The notes: generated from the sequence alone by a model not told the origin. A stretch of DNA of 48,931 bases from Dehalococcoidia bacterium (GCA_009841605.1 VXLM01000107.1:1-48931), one strand, 5' to 3'. Numbered from the stretch's first letter, positions 40,147-48,836 are shown. Numbers and translations: made by a program.

Positions 40147-42513
40147 CTAGTTGTCCCAGTAGTCGGGGTCTGCGAAGCTGACGCTCTTGTACATCTCCGA
40201 CCTGTTGCCAGGATTGTTCAGGTTATCCATTCCACCTTCGAAGTAGAACGTCTCGAAGATGCCCACACCACCCTGGCCTTCCGTCCAGTTCTTCGGAACA
40301 TTGCGGAAGTTGTTTCGCCGGATCCTCAAGTCGGTATCCGACGCGAACGCGATCCCGCCAACGAGGAACTTGTCCATTGCCACGCCTCGGAAGAACTCTT
40401 TGCCGAGCTCGATCCGCTGCGGCGACAGGGAGGGAACGCCCTGGCCTTCCGCCCACAACGTCTGGGCCTCCAGGATACTACCGAAGATGTCCGCCGGATA
40501 CGTCTCGGCGGGCGCCATCATGCCGAACGTGTCGGTGTAATCCGGGCTGGGACCGGTTGGCGCCATGCCCTCTTCACCCCGGGTGGCGAAGTAGGAACCG
40601 ATCGCCGGCGACCAGTACTGCGTCCTGCCGACAGGAACTAGCTCCGTCCATACTACCATCCACGGGTTCTGGTTGTACGAAGAGCCGCCAAAGTTGAGGT
40701 ACTGGGTTGGTGGAATCGAGATGTTCTTCTTGTGAGCTTCACTTCCTTCTTCCACCACCAGCTTGATTCCCAGTCCATCTTTGAAGTTGGCTTGAAGTGC
40801 ATCGAGTGCCTTGAGGCGTCCCGCGCTCGACTCGAACAGCATCGTGAGTGGCCCGCCGCCGTCCTTGCGGTCCATGTATCCGTCCCCGTTGCCGTCCGTG
40901 TATCCAAGCTTCGCCATCAGAGCCATTGCCTGCTCGGGATCATGCTCGATGTCCAGTTGAGCGACGTCCGTGCCGGGATAGTACGGCGTTCCGGGCGCCG
41001 GTGTCTGCTGCTGCGGAGTGCCGAGGCCGGCAAATACGATCTCGTTGACCTCATTTCGGTTCCAGGCCAGCGAAACGGCTTTCCGGAAGTCAGGAGTTCT
41101 CATCAGGCCTCCGATCTCCGGGTCCTCATTGAACTCCTGGTTATGGCGGAGCGTCATAGCGCCACCGGCCGGATGACGCCACAGGTCGATGCTGTAGTCG
41201 CCTTTCTCCATGTTCTCGGTGTACAGCGGCAGTTCGGAGAGGATGACCGGACAGTTGGCCTCGCACCCGTCCACTTCTCCTGCCATTAGCCGGAATGCCG
41301 AGGTTTCTCGGTTTTCCAACTTGAAGCTGGCAATACCGTCCATGTAAGGCAGTTGGTTACCCTCGGGATCGAAGTAGATCGAGTAGTGGTTCCGCACACC
41401 CGTCTTCTCGTCCTCGTCCACCGACGCCGTCAGGAATCCGCCCATCCAGGGGATGTAGTGGTCATCGCCCTTATACATGAAGCTGGCGTCGTAAGCCGTC
41501 GGGATCGACACGCCCGGAGGAGTCGCCTGTGGATAGCCCCGGTGATTGCGTAGCAGCACAACGAGCTTGGTCCAGTTTGGCTGTTCCCACTTCGTAAGCA
41601 GGGCGTCGATCTCGGCTAAATTGTATCTGGGATGGTACCGCTTCCACACATGGGCGGGGGAGTACAAACAGCGGGGACAACCGAACGTCGCCGAGAAGAC
41701 CGGATTGCTCTTGCTCTCGATGAACGTGAAGTGCGGAGAGTCGAAGCTCATCTTGAACGTGGTGTCATCCACGACCTCGAACACGTAGTCGTTGCCGGTC
41801 AGCGGCGACTTCAGGTCTCCCGGAAGACCCGGCATAGCCTCCTTGTTGAGCATGAAGTCCTCGTTGGAGAATCGTATGTCCTCCATCGTCAGCGGGAAGC
41901 CGTCCGACCATCTCGCTCCCTCTCGGAGCGTGAAGGTATACTCCGTTCCTTCGTCATTCACCTCGAAGCTCTTCCACACACCCGGCGCTCTGCCCGCGCC
42001 GTCCGAGAGGATGATCCAACCGAAGCTGATGGCCATCTTGTCGAGGCGAGCGAGGTACCTGTGCTGGAACCTCATCTGCCCTCCGTACTCCCCGATTCCC
42101 TCAACCGGAGCTACGATAAAGCGGTCCTCGACAACAGGCACTCGTTCTTCGAGCGGCAGTATTGCGCCCTGCACGACCAGGGCGGCCGAAGCCGGAGATT
42201 CCGACCACTCGGTTGGAGTCGGACCGTCGAAGTGAATTGCGGGATACGTGTTGGAAGACTGTGGCGCAGCAACGTAGGTGAACTTTGGCGGTTCCTCCGG
42301 CACCGCTGTGGGCGCGGGAGCCGCGGCGGGCGCTGGCGCTGGGGCCGGCGCAGGGGCAGCTGCTGGTGGTGGCGCCTGTGCAGGCGCTGGAGCAGGGGCC
42401 GCCGTAGTTTCGTTATCCTCCTCTGCGCTGCCACAGCCTATGAGGGCAAGCGCGAAAAGACCGACTGCTATCAAGAAAAGTGACCGTACACTCAGAAAAT
42501 CGTTTCTTATCAC
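40147..42513 (-). CDS. ABC transporter substrate-binding lipoprotein, SBP family 5
   Basis: 788 aa from GTG 42513, because AGGAGGT lies just upstream; the frame is open to 42561. The N-terminus is a lipoprotein signal (FLIAVGLFALALIGC, Cys at about residue 28 from the GTG), then a 45-residue Ala/Pro-rich linker with the repeat PAPAPAPA. The ligand-binding domain carries the SBP_bac_5 pattern, e.g. YTFTLREGARWSDGFPLT, FRKAVSLAWNRNEVNEIVF and QLDIEHDPEQAMALMAKLGY. It delivers peptides, sugars or nickel-type substrates to an ABC importer. No permease or ATPase gene is adjacent, so the partner is elsewhere. Confidence 0.9.
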   Translation of the reverse strand: MIRNDFLSVRSLFLIAVGLFALALIGCGSAEEDNETTAAPAPAPAQAPPPAAAPAPAPAPAPAAAPAPTAVPEEPPKFTYVAAPQSSNTYPAIHFDGPTPTEWSESPASAALVVQGAILPLEERVPVVEDRFIVAPVEGIGEYGGQMRFQHRYLARLDKMAISFGWIILSDGAGRAPGVWKSFEVNDEGTEYTFTLREGARWSDGFPLTMEDIRFSNEDFMLNKEAMPGLPGDLKSPLTGNDYVFEVVDDTTFKMSFDSPHFTFIESKSNPVFSATFGCPRCLYSPAHVWKRYHPRYNLAEIDALLTKWEQPNWTKLVVLLRNHRGYPQATPPGVSIPTAYDASFMYKGDDHYIPWMGGFLTASVDEDEKTGVRNHYSIYFDPEGNQLPYMDGIASFKLENRETSAFRLMAGEVDGCEANCPVILSELPLYTENMEKGDYSIDLWRHPAGGAMTLRHNQEFNEDPEIGGLMRTPDFRKAVSLAWNRNEVNEIVFAGLGTPQQQTPAPGTPYYPGTDVAQLDIEHDPEQAMALMAKLGYTDGNGDGYMDRKDGGGPLTMLFESSAGRLKALDALQANFKDGLGIKLVVEEGSEAHKKNISIPPTQYLNFGGSSYNQNPWMVVWTELVPVGRTQYWSPAIGSYFATRGEEGMAPTGPSPDYTDTFGMMAPAETYPADIFGSILEAQTLWAEGQGVPSLSPQRIELGKEFFRGVAMDKFLVGGIAFASDTDLRIRRNNFRNVPKNWTEGQGGVGIFETFYFEGGMDNLNNPGNRSEMYKSVSFADPDYWDN

Positions 42514-42831
42514 GTGTCTACCTCCTCTAGCACTCCGAGTAATTCGTATTCTCGGATCCATCAGCGGCCAACGATTACGTGGTTCTTCTCGTTCTATAGT
42601 CCTCCTCTCTCGACGATTCGATACTATCAGGCGACAATTGAATAACGCCTTTTAGCACAACAGGTAGGTATCAGTCAATGCATCGCTATCCGATGAGCCC
42701 ATCTGACCAAGAAATGGGCGAATACGAAGCAACGTGACCCAACAAGCTCACGCTTTCGACGAGTTCACACAATACGTGTCCATGGACTCCCACTGATCCG
42801 AGGTCATGAGCAATCGCAATACCGACGAAGA

Positions 42832-42861
42832 GCCGTCTCCATACGCTAATACGGGGACGGC
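42832..42861 (+). repeat. Inverted repeat resembling a nested family A repeat
   Basis: Arms GCCGTCTCCATA and TACGGGGACGGC with loop CGCTAA; 10 of 12 positions pair. The following CATCCAGAGAG resembles the end of family A. Confidence 0.45.
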
Positions 42862-42997
42862 ATCCAGAGAGTCAGGCGGACAGACAAAATGGGGCTGGTT
42901 CCCACTACCTGCTATATTTGAAAGTTGTATTTGGGCCTTTTGGATAGCTAGTGGATCAATATCTTAAGTATTGATGAGTAACTGGACTGTGACTTGG

Positions 42998-43020
42998 CAG
43001 GGGCGGGTTTCAAACCCGCC
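42998..43020. repeat. Tight palindrome GGGCGGGTTT / AAACCCGCCC
   Basis: Two 10-bp arms with a single C between them. Too tight for a hairpin in full, but an 8-bp stem with a 5-base loop is possible. The function is unknown. Confidence 0.5.
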
Positions 43021-43059
43021 CTGTCGTTGTACAACCCAATTCCGACCCTAACCGCTACC

Positions 43060-43089
43060 CGTCATTCCTGCGGAGGCAGGAATCCAGAG
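43060..43089 (+). repeat. Intergenic palindromic repeat, family A (copy 6)
   Basis: CGTCATTCCTGCGGAGG followed by CAGGAATCCAGAG, with the stem ATTCCTGC/GCAGGAAT. Confidence 0.75.
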
Positions 43090-43192
43090 AATCTGATAAG
43101 GCGAGTAGACAGCCATGTTGCTCCAATCTCGTCTACCAGTCATTTCAAAGACTTCGGTCCACTAGTACGGTTACTGTGAAAGCCGTCGGGCC

Positions 43193-44101
43193 TCAGTTCC
43201 GGCCCGCGTACTCCATCGCTTGATCGATGATGTCGATCCCGACCGCCTCGCTCCACGCCGCCAGAAGCTGCGTGGTGATCGGTCCCGGCTTTCCATCACC
43301 GACGGCGCGCTTGTCGATATACGTCACGGGCAGGACGCAAAACGGCGTGCTCGTAAAGAACGCCTCGTCAGCCGTGTAAGCGTCGTAAGGTTGTAGGTGC
43401 TCGACTTTCGCGGGGAGTCCCAGACCGTCCGCCAGATCAAGAACCATGCCCCGGGACACCCCGGCGAGTATGGCTCGCTCCGTCGGAGTCCGAAGAACAC
43501 CGTCCGTAACGATGAACACGTTATAGCCGGAACCCTCCGTGAGGTAGCCGTCCTTGTCCGTTAGGATGGGCCACGCGCCGGGATCGAGATCGTTCGCCTC
43601 GAGCTCCGCTATGCTCATATTCATCCGGCTCAGATGCTTCAGCTTCGGGTCCAGGGCCTCCGCGTCGTAGCTGCGAGTTCGCGTGATAACTCCATGAAGC
43701 CCGTCCGTGTACTTGTCTTCATACCAGATGGTATTGGGCCCAAACTTGATGTACACGTTCGGAGGACCTGCCGACCACGCACGCGGCCCTCCCGGCCCGC
43801 GCGTCACAAGCTGCTGGATACTGAAGTCGCCCACCTCGTCGAGCAGATGCCTGTTCCGCTCTATCCCTTCCTCCGACAGATCGAGCATCTCCTGCGCGGT
43901 CAGTCCGGGGTCGATACGCACGTACTTCAGCGACCGATACAGGCGGTCGACGTGTTCCTTCATTCGAAAGCTCTTCCCACCAAACGTCCGTATCGTCTCA
44001 AACACCTGGTCGCCCTTCGACGGCCCTAGATCGCTCGGATCGTAGGTGATCCTGTCCATTGGCATCCACTCACCGTTGTAATAGCCGATAAACTCAGTCA
44101 T
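43193..44101 (-). CDS. Class IV PLP-dependent aminotransferase (branched-chain amino acid type)
   Basis: 302 aa, as in IlvE, DAAT and PabC. PLP-binding Lys155 is in KLKHLSRMN, and the cofactor phosphate region follows in DGYLTEGSGYNVF with Glu187. The N-terminal part has DQVFETIRTFGGK, the usual strand and turn. Which amino acid it uses (branched-chain, D-amino or aminodeoxychorismate) cannot be decided. It is cytoplasmic. The ATG follows GAGGGAAG. It is divergent from the nitrile hydratase genes, and the 157-bp gap between them holds their promoters. Confidence 0.88.
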   Translation of the reverse strand: MTEFIGYYNGEWMPMDRITYDPSDLGPSKGDQVFETIRTFGGKSFRMKEHVDRLYRSLKYVRIDPGLTAQEMLDLSEEGIERNRHLLDEVGDFSIQQLVTRGPGGPRAWSAGPPNVYIKFGPNTIWYEDKYTDGLHGVITRTRSYDAEALDPKLKHLSRMNMSIAELEANDLDPGAWPILTDKDGYLTEGSGYNVFIVTDGVLRTPTERAILAGVSRGMVLDLADGLGLPAKVEHLQPYDAYTADEAFFTSTPFCVLPVTYIDKRAVGDGKPGPITTQLLAAWSEAVGIDIIDQAMEYAGRN

Positions 44102-44245
44102 GGTTCTTCCCTCTCTATAGTCACCAAAGCTACGGACACGGTAAACCGCGTTGGGTCGTCTATGCTATGTCCTCACAACCATCCCGTCAACGCCGCGGCA
44201 AGTCGGTTGAACCGCTCCATGCCCTATGCTACGCTCACGCCAACT

Positions 44246-44252
44246 CAGGAGG
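44246..44252 (+). promoter_or_regulatory. Ribosome binding site for the TTG start of nthB
   Basis: AGGAGG lies 7 bp before TTG 44259 and supports the use of this rare start. Confidence 0.6.
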
Positions 44253-44258
44253 CCTTAA

Positions 44259-44936
44259 TTGAGACGTGCTCACGACGTGGGTGGGGCGCCGGGCTTCGGC
44301 CCAATCGCCATCGAGAAGAACGAGCCGGTCTTCCACGAAGAGTGGGAGGGCCGCGTCTTCGGCATGATGACCACGATTGGCCATCGCACCTTCCCCATGC
44401 GCCCAGCCATAGAAAGCATCGATCCTGCGACCTACCTCGCTTCGAGCTACTATCAGAAGTGGCTCAACGCCCTGGAGATAGGCTTTGTCCAAAGTGGCAC
44501 GTTCACCGATGATGAGCTCGGCAACCGTGTCGAACTCCATCGTGCGAACCCCGGCACTCCCGTCTCCCCAAATCACGACACGGGACTTACTCATGCCGCA
44601 AGGGAGAACCGCTACAGCCAGCGTTCGCCGAAGTACGACGGAGACCCTGTATTCTCCGTCGGCGACTCAGTCCTGACACGCCATATCGACCCATCCGGCC
44701 ACACGAGGATCCCTCGCTATGCCCAGGGCAAACACGGTACCGTCCATGCACTGCGCGGCGTATACGACCTGCTCGACCTAAAAGTGCAAGATGTCCGCAA
44801 GCCGGAGCCGGTCTACACCGTCGGCTTCGACGCCCGCGAACTGTGGGGAGACGAAGCCGAATCCTCTCAGCGCGTTTACATCGACCTCTGGGAGAGCTAC
44901 TTGCTCCTACCGAATCAGTCTGACAAGACACCCTAA
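44259..44936 (+). CDS. nthB: Nitrile hydratase subunit beta
   Basis: 225 aa from TTG 44259. It begins RRAHDVGGAPGFGPI and has FHEEWEGRVFGMM, GHTRIPRYAQGKHGTVHALRG (short key part: HTRIPRYAQGK) and VYTVGFDARELWGDEA, the usual segments of the beta subunit. With the alpha subunit it forms the heterodimer that hydrates nitriles to amides. It has the beta-before-alpha gene order found in cobalt-type enzymes. The ATG of the alpha gene lies 75 bp after the stop. No signal peptide. Confidence 0.93.
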   Translation: MRRAHDVGGAPGFGPIAIEKNEPVFHEEWEGRVFGMMTTIGHRTFPMRPAIESIDPATYLASSYYQKWLNALEIGFVQSGTFTDDELGNRVELHRANPGTPVSPNHDTGLTHAARENRYSQRSPKYDGDPVFSVGDSVLTRHIDPSGHTRIPRYAQGKHGTVHALRGVYDLLDLKVQDVRKPEPVYTVGFDARELWGDEAESSQRVYIDLWESYLLLPNQSDKTP

Positions 44937-45011
44937 ATTCAAAAGACTCGAAATTGAGAATATACGCCTCGCAACGCGCAGGAGAATTGCAACAGGAGGG
45001 TTACACGAACC

Positions 45012-45629
45012 ATGTCAGATCACGATCATGACCATGAACACGACGAATTCCATAACCCAACCGACTCCGAAATCCGCGCCAAGGCTGTCGAGTCCCTGCT
45101 AGCGGAGAAAGGTCTGCTCTCCACCGACGCCGTTGACGAAATCGTTGACCAGTACGAGAACAACGACGGCCCCATGAACGGAGCGCGAGTCGTCGCCCGC
45201 GCATGGACCGACCCCGAATACAAACACCGTCTCCTTGAAAACGGCGGAGACGCCGTAGCCGAGCTTGGCTACGGCGACGAGCACAGCGCCCGTCTCGTCG
45301 TCGTTGAGAACACCCCGAGGATACACAACGTCATCGTCTGTACCCTGTGTTCCTGCTACCCCTGGTCCGTCCTTGGACTCCCGCCCGAGTGGTACAAGTC
45401 CGAAACCTATCGCGCCCGTGTCGTGAAGGAGCCGAGAGTCGTGCTCTCCGAGTTCGGACTCGAACTCGATGATTCAATCGAAGTCCGCGTCTGGGACAGC
45501 CTCTCTGAGCTCCGCTACATGGTCCTCCCCGAACGCCCCGAAGGCACCGACCACATGACCGAAGAGGAGCTGGCCGCCCTCATCTCCCGTGATGCCATGA
45601 TTGGAGTCGCTAAAGCCGGAAACGGGTGA
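45012..45629 (+). CDS. nthA: Nitrile hydratase subunit alpha, cobalt-type
   Basis: 205 aa. The metal motif is V-C110-T-L-C113-S-C115, followed by YPW. The Thr at the second place is the cobalt-type signature (iron-type has Ser). The remainder is typical: VVARAWTDPEYKHRLL, VVVENTPRIHNV, GLPPEWYKSETYRARVV and LPERPEGTDHMTEEELAALI. The N-terminus is unusual: MSDHDHDHEHDEFHN, with five His in 14 residues that could hold cobalt. The activator gene (P14K/NhlE type) usually next to it is missing. The ATG has AGGAGGG upstream. Confidence 0.95.
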   Translation: MSDHDHDHEHDEFHNPTDSEIRAKAVESLLAEKGLLSTDAVDEIVDQYENNDGPMNGARVVARAWTDPEYKHRLLENGGDAVAELGYGDEHSARLVVVENTPRIHNVIVCTLCSCYPWSVLGLPPEWYKSETYRARVVKEPRVVLSEFGLELDDSIEVRVWDSLSELRYMVLPERPEGTDHMTEEELAALISRDAMIGVAKAGNG

Positions 45630-45731
45630 TTGCACCGAAAGAGACTCACCATCTTCCAATCTCTCCCCCGCCGGAGGAGAGACACAGAGAGGGAGTTCCC
45701 TCACACGATCCTCCACAGTGACCCCCTCACT

Positions 45732-45770
45732 GTCATTCTGAGCGCAGCGAAGCGGAGTCGAAGAATCTAA
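45732..45770 (+). repeat. Intergenic repeat, family B (copy 3)
   Basis: GTCATTCTGAGCGCAGCGAA continuing to GAAGAATCTAA. It is followed by a family D copy. A partial family C-like hairpin lies just before (45661-45693). Confidence 0.65.
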
Positions 45771-45824
45771 AGCCCCTACCAACCGGATTCACCGCATACA
45801 CACTACTTTCTAGTTTCTTCCATC

Positions 45825-45852
45825 TCTGTGTTCTCCGTGCCCTCTGTGGTGA
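45825..45852 (+). repeat. Intergenic repeat, family D (copy 4)
   Basis: TCTGTGTTCTCCGTGCCC followed by TCTGTGGTGA. It lies directly before the thrC leader. Confidence 0.6.
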
Positions 45853-45892
45853 TTACTGATAAATTCCTCCCATAACACGCGAAGGAGTCCCC

Positions 45893-47059
45893 GTGAAGAG
45901 CTTCCTCACCCACTTGGATTGCACCGGCTGCGATGCAACCCATTCCGCCGACCAACTCATCCGCCTTTGTCCCGACTGCGACAAAGTCCTCTACGCCCGC
46001 TACGACCTCGACTCCGCCCGCAGAGAAACCGACCGCGACGCACTCGCAGACCGCCGCTCCGACATGTGGCGGTACTTCGAGACCATGCCCGTGCTCGATG
46101 AATCCAACATTGTCAGCCTCGGCGAGGGCATGACCCCCATACTCGAAGCTCCCCACCTGGCCGAAGCCATTGGCGCGACCAACCTGGTCATCAAGGACGA
46201 GGGCCAGAACCCTACCGGCACCTTCAAATCGCGTGGCCTCTCCGCCGCCGTCTCAAAGGCAAAGGAGCTTGGGGCCGAAGGGGTCACTATCCCCACAGCA
46301 GGTAACGCAGGCGGCGCGCTGGCCGCCTATGCCGCGAGGGCCGGCATGGACGCCCACGTATTCATGCCCCAAGACGCCCTCGACGCCAACAAGAAAGAGG
46401 TCACCCACGCCGGAGGCACGCTCCATCTGGTGGACGGACTGATCGGCGAGGCTGGCCAACAGTCTCGCGAGCTTGCCGCCGAGCTCGGCATGTTCGACCT
46501 CTCGACCCTCCAGGAACCGTACCGCGCTGAGGGAAAGAAGACCATGGGCTACGAGATAGCCGAGCAATGCGGCTGGACCTTCCCCGACGCCATCATCTAC
46601 CCCACCGGCGGGGGCACGGGCGTCGTCGGAATCTGGAAGGCGATAGAGGAGCTTGAGACCCTGGGATGGATCGACGGCAAGCGTCCACGCTTCTTCTGCG
46701 TACAGGCCGAGGGCTGCCAGCCCATAGTCCGTGCCTTCGAGCAGGGCACCGACCACGCCGAACCCTGGGCAAACGCCCACACCGTCGCCCATGGCATGCG
46801 CGTCCCCTCAGCAATCGCCGACTACCTCATCCTCAACGTACTCCGCGAGAGCGGTGGCGGCGCAATCGCCGTCTCTGACGACGACCTCCTCGACCACATG
46901 CGCCTCATAGCCCGCACCGAGGGCATCGTCGTAGGCCCCGAAGGCGGCGCAACCGCCGCCGCCGCCCGCCGCCTCATCGCCTCAGGCACCCTCTCCTCCA
47001 GCGACCACATCCTCCTCCTCAACACCGGCTCCGGCCTCAAAACCCCGGAATTGATGTAA
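45893..47059 (+). CDS. thrC: Threonine synthase
   Basis: 388 aa from GTG 45893 behind AAGGAG. It converts O-phosphohomoserine to threonine with PLP in the cytoplasm. The PLP Lys112 is in NPTGTFKSRG, and GNAGGALAAY and GGGTGVVG bind the cofactor phosphate. The N-terminus has a zinc ribbon with Cys10, Cys13, Cys26 and Cys29, seen in one branch of the family. The length and motifs are complete. It is preceded by repeats and followed, 54 bp on, by the transglutaminase-like gene. Confidence 0.93.
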   Translation: MKSFLTHLDCTGCDATHSADQLIRLCPDCDKVLYARYDLDSARRETDRDALADRRSDMWRYFETMPVLDESNIVSLGEGMTPILEAPHLAEAIGATNLVIKDEGQNPTGTFKSRGLSAAVSKAKELGAEGVTIPTAGNAGGALAAYAARAGMDAHVFMPQDALDANKKEVTHAGGTLHLVDGLIGEAGQQSRELAAELGMFDLSTLQEPYRAEGKKTMGYEIAEQCGWTFPDAIIYPTGGGTGVVGIWKAIEELETLGWIDGKRPRFFCVQAEGCQPIVRAFEQGTDHAEPWANAHTVAHGMRVPSAIADYLILNVLRESGGGAIAVSDDDLLDHMRLIARTEGIVVGPEGGATAAAARRLIASGTLSSSDHILLLNTGSGLKTPELM

Positions 47060-47113
47060 GAACCACACGGAGCAACGGCGAGCCAATACAAGAAAACCGA
47101 AAGGAACCCACCC

Positions 47114-48361
47114 ATGAGCAAGCTTTACTACACCGAGTCCGGCCACTCCATGCCGAATCTCGCCGAGGAGTTGACCACCTTCCGCCGCGCGCGCAAGGTC
47201 CTCACCCTGCCGCCTACCTCCTCACCCGCGTCGTTGTACTTCATTGCCAGGGCACACGAGGGATCGGGACTCCCCCTCCACATCTCAGTCAACGGCGCAA
47301 AGCTCCCACCCGTGCCTCCCCAGCAGGCATGGCACACGTGGTACGAGGTTACAATCGACCCTACCCTCCTTCACGCTGGCGACAACGTACTCGAGTTCTG
47401 GTCCGACTCCACCGCCATGAACTCGTGGGCGCTCGGCCTCGAAGCCGGACACGCCGACCCCAACAGCTATGTCAGTGACGACTCAGGCCACACGTGGCGC
47501 AACCACCACATGGCCTACCTTAACGTCGTCCGCGCCGAGTACGTCGTCCGCGTCCGCTTCGCCGAGGGCGAAGACCCTGCACCGCCACCCATGGTCTTCA
47601 ACGACCCCGACGACCCGCGACTGGAGTCTCTCAGAACTATCATGCCCCCACAGGCCCTCGACCGGAGCCTGTCCAAGCTCGAACGCCTGCGCGCCATAAG
47701 CACCTGGCTCGCGTCGAGCTGGGAGCACACGCCTGCGGCACCGGGTCTTGGCGTAATCAACTCCCCCTGGGACCCGGAGACCGTCCTCGCCTGGGCACCC
47801 GGCCAGTGCGGACACAACGGCCTGCGTCCCACGGCAAACTGCATCTTCTACGGCGTCGCGTTCGCCAACGCCGCCCAGGCCATCGGTGTTCCCGCCCGCT
47901 GCGCCATCTTCGCGGGCAAGCCAGGAAAGGCCGATGGCCACTTCACGGCCGAGTACTGGTTGGAGGAGCATCAAAAGTGGGCCATGGTCGACCCCAACTT
48001 CGACGACTTCTTCCTCCGCGACGGTGTTCCTCTCTCCGTCGACGAGTTGCAGGTGCTCGGCTCCGATCTTGAAGACGTGACCGAGCGTGGTCCGGGCGCC
48101 GAGTCGCAGCGTCCGAACCAACGTGTCCACCGCTGGTTCGACAGCCACGAGCGCCGCGCTCGCTCCCTTGAGTTCCGCACAGTCTGGTACCGCGCCGACC
48201 AGCTTACCCGCCCCGAGTTCAGCCCGCCCGCACACGGCGGCGGCGGGGCCTACACCGAGACCGGCATCGTCTGGGAGGAGCGCGACAAGGACACATGGCC
48301 TATGTTCCCCCACTTCGGATCAAAGGACTACTTCAACGCCCCGCCCGTATGGGAAGGCTGA
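47114..48361 (+). CDS. Transglutaminase-like domain protein
   Basis: 415 aa. The catalytic domain is in the C-terminal half: Cys243 (ANCIFYGVA) about 15 residues before GVPARC, His276 (DGHFTAEYW) and Asp293 (MVDPNFD). The first 160 residues look like a beta-sandwich with FIARAHEG and VLEFWSD strands, perhaps for binding. There is no signal peptide, so it would be cytoplasmic. Members are proteases, amidases or cross-linking enzymes; the substrate is unknown. The ATG follows AAAGGAAC. It probably shares a transcript with thrC. Confidence 0.8.
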   Translation: MSKLYYTESGHSMPNLAEELTTFRRARKVLTLPPTSSPASLYFIARAHEGSGLPLHISVNGAKLPPVPPQQAWHTWYEVTIDPTLLHAGDNVLEFWSDSTAMNSWALGLEAGHADPNSYVSDDSGHTWRNHHMAYLNVVRAEYVVRVRFAEGEDPAPPPMVFNDPDDPRLESLRTIMPPQALDRSLSKLERLRAISTWLASSWEHTPAAPGLGVINSPWDPETVLAWAPGQCGHNGLRPTANCIFYGVAFANAAQAIGVPARCAIFAGKPGKADGHFTAEYWLEEHQKWAMVDPNFDDFFLRDGVPLSVDELQVLGSDLEDVTERGPGAESQRPNQRVHRWFDSHERRARSLEFRTVWYRADQLTRPEFSPPAHGGGGAYTETGIVWEERDKDTWPMFPHFGSKDYFNAPPVWEG

Positions 48362-48424
48362 GTGCCAATGCTGCACCTGTCCATTCGTGCTACGTTGTAG
48401 AGCATATGACACAGCACCAAAATC

Positions 48425-48478
48425 CGTCATCCCTGCACAGGAACGTCACCCCGTACCTCGAGGGCAGGAATCCAAAGA
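48425..48478 (+). repeat. Composite repeat: family A with a hairpin in its tip (copy 7)
   Basis: CGTCATCCCTGCACAGG, then AACGTCACCCCGTACCTCGA, then GGGCAGGAATCCAAAG. It has the same layout as 39154. Confidence 0.6.
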
Positions 48479-48575
48479 GTCCGAAAAGGCGGAAATACAT
48501 TTGCATCACGGATCAATGACAATCAACTAGTACCGTTTCCTTTTGAATATGACAGCCAAATTGAGAGGCGCGTAT

Positions 48576-48636
48576 CCCCTCTCCCGTCGCGGGAGAGAGC
48601 CTGCCCCGTACTTGATACGGGGGCTAGGGTGAGGGT
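48576..48636 (+). repeat. Composite repeat: family C with a hairpin in its tip (copy 5)
   Basis: CCCCTCTCCCGTCGCGGGAG, then CCCCGTA-CTTGA-TACGGGG at 48604-48622, then CTAGGGTGAGGGT. The end of the repeat (GAGGGT) serves as ribosome site for the TTG at 48640. Confidence 0.7.
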
Positions 48637-48639
48637 GTT

Positions 48640-48836
48640 TTGAGTAAGCTATCAAAATCATATGGAACCGGTACTAGGCTCAAATCGAGTCGCATCGGAC
48701 AGATACTACTCTACATCATCCTGCTGCTGACGGTCTTCCTAACCGTCTCGTGCGCCCAGTCAGGCGGTGAAAGTCAACCGCTTCCTTCCGAAACGCCAGT
48801 CCACGTCCCTACTCAAACCGCTACCCCCACCCCTCG
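48640..48836 (+). CDS. Lipoprotein, 3'-truncated by adapter sequence
   Basis: About 65 real residues from TTG 48640. A basic start (SKLSKSYGTGTRLKSSRIG) is followed by a hydrophobic helix (LLYIILLLTVFLTVSC) ending in a possible lipobox Cys, then a Ser/Pro/Thr linker, as in the other lipoprotein here. It looks like the start of a secreted solute-binding or similar lipoprotein. The frame reads on to a stop at 48855, but the last residues (CLLNI) come from adapter sequence, so the true gene continues beyond the contig. Confidence 0.6.

Larger units (their letters stand above)
42514..43192. other. Long gap with repeats, no gene
   Basis: In 679 bases I see no tRNA, small RNA or coding frame with a plausible product. 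It contains an imperfect inverted repeat at 42832-42861, the tight palindrome at 42998-43020 and a family A copy at 43060. The promoter of the solute-binding protein must lie in the first part. Confidence 0.55.

Noticed and set aside
42514..42561. Upstream extension of the solute-binding lipoprotein
   Set aside because: The GTG at 42513 has AGGAGGT just before it and gives a normal lipoprotein signal; the extension would place a basic stretch in front of it.
42514..43192. Search for a tRNA or small RNA gene
   Set aside because: No cloverleaf or conserved T-loop could be built; only repeats were seen.
10182..48636. Regular spacing of repeats as a CRISPR array
   Set aside because: The repeats are many kilobases apart, imperfect and palindromic, with no spacers or cas genes.
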